Shown piece by piece: positions 62,189 to 64,000 of a stretch of DNA of 64,000 nt. A program made the position numbers and the translations under genes. Every line of letters starts with the position of its first letter. Position 1 is the stretch's first letter. Source of the DNA: Gracilimonas sp046602855 (GTDB taxonomy: Bacteria; Bacteroidota; Rhodothermia; Balneolales; Balneolaceae); contig NZ_JBKINJ010000002.1 in assembly GCF_046602855.1 (NCBI RefSeq), forward strand, positions 310,001 through 374,000, read 5' to 3'. The notes below the pieces were generated by a model. The model did not search any database. It was not told the origin of the DNA and was given only the letters and a program-made list of their open reading frames with translations.

Positions 62189-62325
62189 CCACCGTTTTAT
62201 TTGAATTAGCTTTCAATTCCTGCGGTATTGGCTTATATTTCCAAGCTTACTACCAAAGGTACCGCAATGGCCTTTGTGGTAACCAAATCGCAAATTTATA
62301 AATGTTTTTTTAGAGGTAACCTTTT

Positions 62326-64000
62326 ATGGGTGTAATGGAAAAAATGAGAAACAGCACCGGAATTATCCTGTGGGTGCTGATCGGATCTTTTGGTTTACTC
62401 TGGGTCTTGGCCGATGTAAACTTTTTTGATGCACTCCAAGCCGGCCCAAACTCGCTTGGCAGTGTAAATGGTGAAAAGATCACAAACGAAGAATATCAGA
62501 GTAGAATTCAGTACTATTCTAATGCTTACAGCCAACAGACCGGGAATTCTATGACTCCGGAAATGCGGGCTTTCTATGAAAATCAGGCCTGGGATGAACT
62601 TGTAAATTCCCGTTTGCTCGACCAAAAAATGGAAGAGCTTGGTATAACTGTTACTGATCAGGAAATTTTGGATATGGTATATGGGGATAACCCTGCACCT
62701 ATCATTCGTCAGAATTTCACCCGTGAAGATGGCACCATCGATCGTGCAGCGATACAGCAAGTACTTTCTTCCAGCGAATATTCTCAACAAGCAGTTGCTC
62801 TTGAAGTTCAGCTTCGCAACCAGCGCAGACAACAAAAGCTGCAAAACTTTATTGCAGCCGGCTTGCAGGTAACTGATCAGGAAGTTGAAGACGAATACAT
62901 CCGCAACAATACCATAGCAGAGGTTAACTACCTGCGTTTTCCATTCAGTGAAGTAGCAGAACAAGAACTGAACATCTCAGACTCTGAGCTCCGAAGTTAT
63001 TACAATAACAACAAAGAACGGTTTTCAAGAGAAGAGAGCTATCGTTTTCGTTATGTGACTTTCAGCAAGCTCCCAACCGCAGAAGATACTGCTCAGATCA
63101 TTGAAGATTTAAGAGAACTAAAAACCCCCTTTGCTGAATCTGAAAACGATTCACTTTTCCTATCCCGACAGGGTTCTTCCACTGACTACAACTCTTCTTT
63201 TGTCAGTGAAGACGATATCCGGGATGAATATCAGGCTGTGTTAGATCTTAACGTAGGTGAAGTGTCTGATGTGATCTTAACTGCAAACCAGGCTGCGATC
63301 CTTAAAAAAGAAGCTGAGCGTGGAAATGAGGTCAAATTTCAGATCATGAGTTATAACATTCAGGCTCTGCCGGCTACTATTGACGATGCTAACGAAAGAG
63401 CAGCCGATTTTGAGTTTTTTGCCTCAGAAGAAACTGATTTTGAGGAAGAAGCCCAATCAAGAGATCTGGAGATCAAAGAGGCTTTTGCTACTAAAGGCAA
63501 TGACTTTATTTCAGGCTTGGGAACCAGTCAGCAGATCATGAATTTCCTTGACAGATCTGATGAAGGTGATATTTCTGATGTTTTGGAACTGAATTCAGAT
63601 TTCGTAGTGCTTGAAGTTCTTGAAGTGACCCCTGAAGGCTACCGCCCATTCGAGGAAGTCAGAACTCAGGTTGAAAATCTTGTTAATATTGACAGACGTA
63701 AGGAATTAACAGAAGAACGAGTTCAGGGATTGCTTAACCAGTATCAAACACTTGAAGCTATAGCTGAGCAAACTGATCAGGAAATACAATCACAAAATAA
63801 CCTGAGAGCCAACGCAACGGTCATTCAAGGTGCAGGGCGTGAACCAATGGTAATTGGAGCCGTACTCAGTCTTAATGAAGGCCAAACATCCGATGTAATA
63901 GTTGGGAACAGTGCTGCATTCATCGTTGAAGTTGTAAACAAAGAAGAAGCTGACCTGGCAAACTTAACTCCACAAACAAGAAATGAGATCCGTCAGAGAC
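62326..64000 (+). CDS. PpiD/SurA-like peptidyl-prolyl isomerase, truncated by the window edge
   Basis: The frame is open from the ATG at 62326 (MGVMEKMRNSTG) to the last base, so only the first 558 codons are seen. A single membrane span (about 12-32, GIILWVLIGSFGLLWVLADV) precedes a SurA_N-type chaperone domain (VNGEKITNEEYQSRI, ELGITVTDQEILDMV), as in PpiD, an inner-membrane periplasmic foldase. A parvulin domain is not obvious in the visible part; YRFRYVTFSKL may be a degenerate start of one. It follows the mla operon after 137 bp. Confidence 0.88.
   Translation, partial: MGVMEKMRNSTGIILWVLIGSFGLLWVLADVNFFDALQAGPNSLGSVNGEKITNEEYQSRIQYYSNAYSQQTGNSMTPEMRAFYENQAWDELVNSRLLDQKMEELGITVTDQEILDMVYGDNPAPIIRQNFTREDGTIDRAAIQQVLSSSEYSQQAVALEVQLRNQRRQQKLQNFIAAGLQVTDQEVEDEYIRNNTIAEVNYLRFPFSEVAEQELNISDSELRSYYNNNKERFSREESYRFRYVTFSKLPTAEDTAQIIEDLRELKTPFAESENDSLFLSRQGSSTDYNSSFVSEDDIRDEYQAVLDLNVGEVSDVILTANQAAILKKEAERGNEVKFQIMSYNIQALPATIDDANERAADFEFFASEETDFEEEAQSRDLEIKEAFATKGNDFISGLGTSQQIMNFLDRSDEGDISDVLELNSDFVVLEVLEVTPEGYRPFEEVRTQVENLVNIDRRKELTEERVQGLLNQYQTLEAIAEQTDQEIQSQNNLRANATVIQGAGREPMVIGAVLSLNEGQTSDVIVGNSAAFIVEVVNKEEADLANLTPQTRNEIRQR

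Noticed and set aside
62189..62325. Terminator between mlaD and the PpiD-like gene
   Set aside because: An imperfect hairpin is present (about 62250-62285) but arms are bulged and no T run follows clearly.
62395..62964. 189-codon minus-strand ORF near the right edge
   Set aside because: It is antisense to the PpiD-like gene, which is open to the window end and has a membrane anchor and SurA-type blocks.

Overview
The window looks like a chromosomal segment from a Bacteroidota-related bacterium, most plausibly a marine or halophilic Balneolaceae-type organism (Balneola, Gracilimonas or Rhodohalobacter relatives); this lineage call is inference. Supporting signs are: Bacteroidota-style promoters (TTTG, 19-20 nt, TAnnTTTG) in front of both tRNA genes; a DksA/TraR protein with the GVCKVTG form of its zinc finger; a YpdA-type reductase; lipoproteins with DUF2911, M28 and kelch folds; a RibB whose GTP cyclohydrolase II half has lost its cysteines; and a PorQ-like remnant. 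A BCCT transporter and a Na+/sugar symporter suggest a salty habitat. Gene density is normal and no prophage, CRISPR array, rRNA operon or insertion-sequence transposase was seen.

Layout. 0-6.4 kb: a secreted S15-type peptidase, then a repeat-rich stretch. Two near-identical pairs of palindrome-ended repeats bracket a small GIY-YIG nuclease gene. Malate dehydrogenase, a 1-kb gene-free mosaic of repeats and ypdA follow. 6.5-11.8 kb: envelope and lipid genes (a DUF481-like protein, a patatin-barrel protein, a YheT hydrolase, a PlsC acyltransferase) and an 83-aa unknown. 12-21.8 kb: a galactan/galactose locus with a vSGLT-like symporter facing an operon of GH2 beta-galactosidase, GH53 endo-galactanase, aldose epimerase, galK and galT. 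A LacI regulator lies upstream of the operon and a perfect 18-bp palindrome sits between them. 21.8-28.3 kb: a beta-propeller lipoprotein, tRNA-Val, the fadI-fadJ beta-oxidation pair with a striking 44-bp inverted repeat between the genes, and a second propeller-like lipoprotein.

28.5-39.9 kb: a BCCT transporter with a universal stress protein, yajC, a RibB with a degenerate second domain, the ileS-dksA-lspA operon, an LMW-phosphatase/fructosamine-kinase/BtuF-like cluster (probable deglycation pair), and a lone receiver protein. 39.9-49.3 kb: a translationally coupled SDR-ALDH-YhdH operon, three lipoproteins (kelch, M28 peptidase, DUF2911), a FrnE-like DsbA protein, and cutA with an enoyl-CoA hydratase. 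49.3-64 kb: tRNA-Leu, the tig-clpP-clpX proteostasis cluster, a histidine kinase converging on an ECF sigma factor, an aroC-TPR-LysM/RlpA-CPBP operon, a K+ channel preceded by a decayed PorQ-like gene, an MCE/Mla lipid-transport operon (mlaE, mlaF, mlaD), and a PpiD-like foldase that runs off the right edge.

The most unusual object is the GIY-YIG gene framed by duplicated, hairpin-capable repeats (2289-3356), which could be a nuclease-linked repeat element comparable in logic to REP/RAYT pairs. Other points of interest are the degenerate RibB domain, the PorQ-like pseudogene, the operator-like palindromes and the non-canonical potassium-channel filter.
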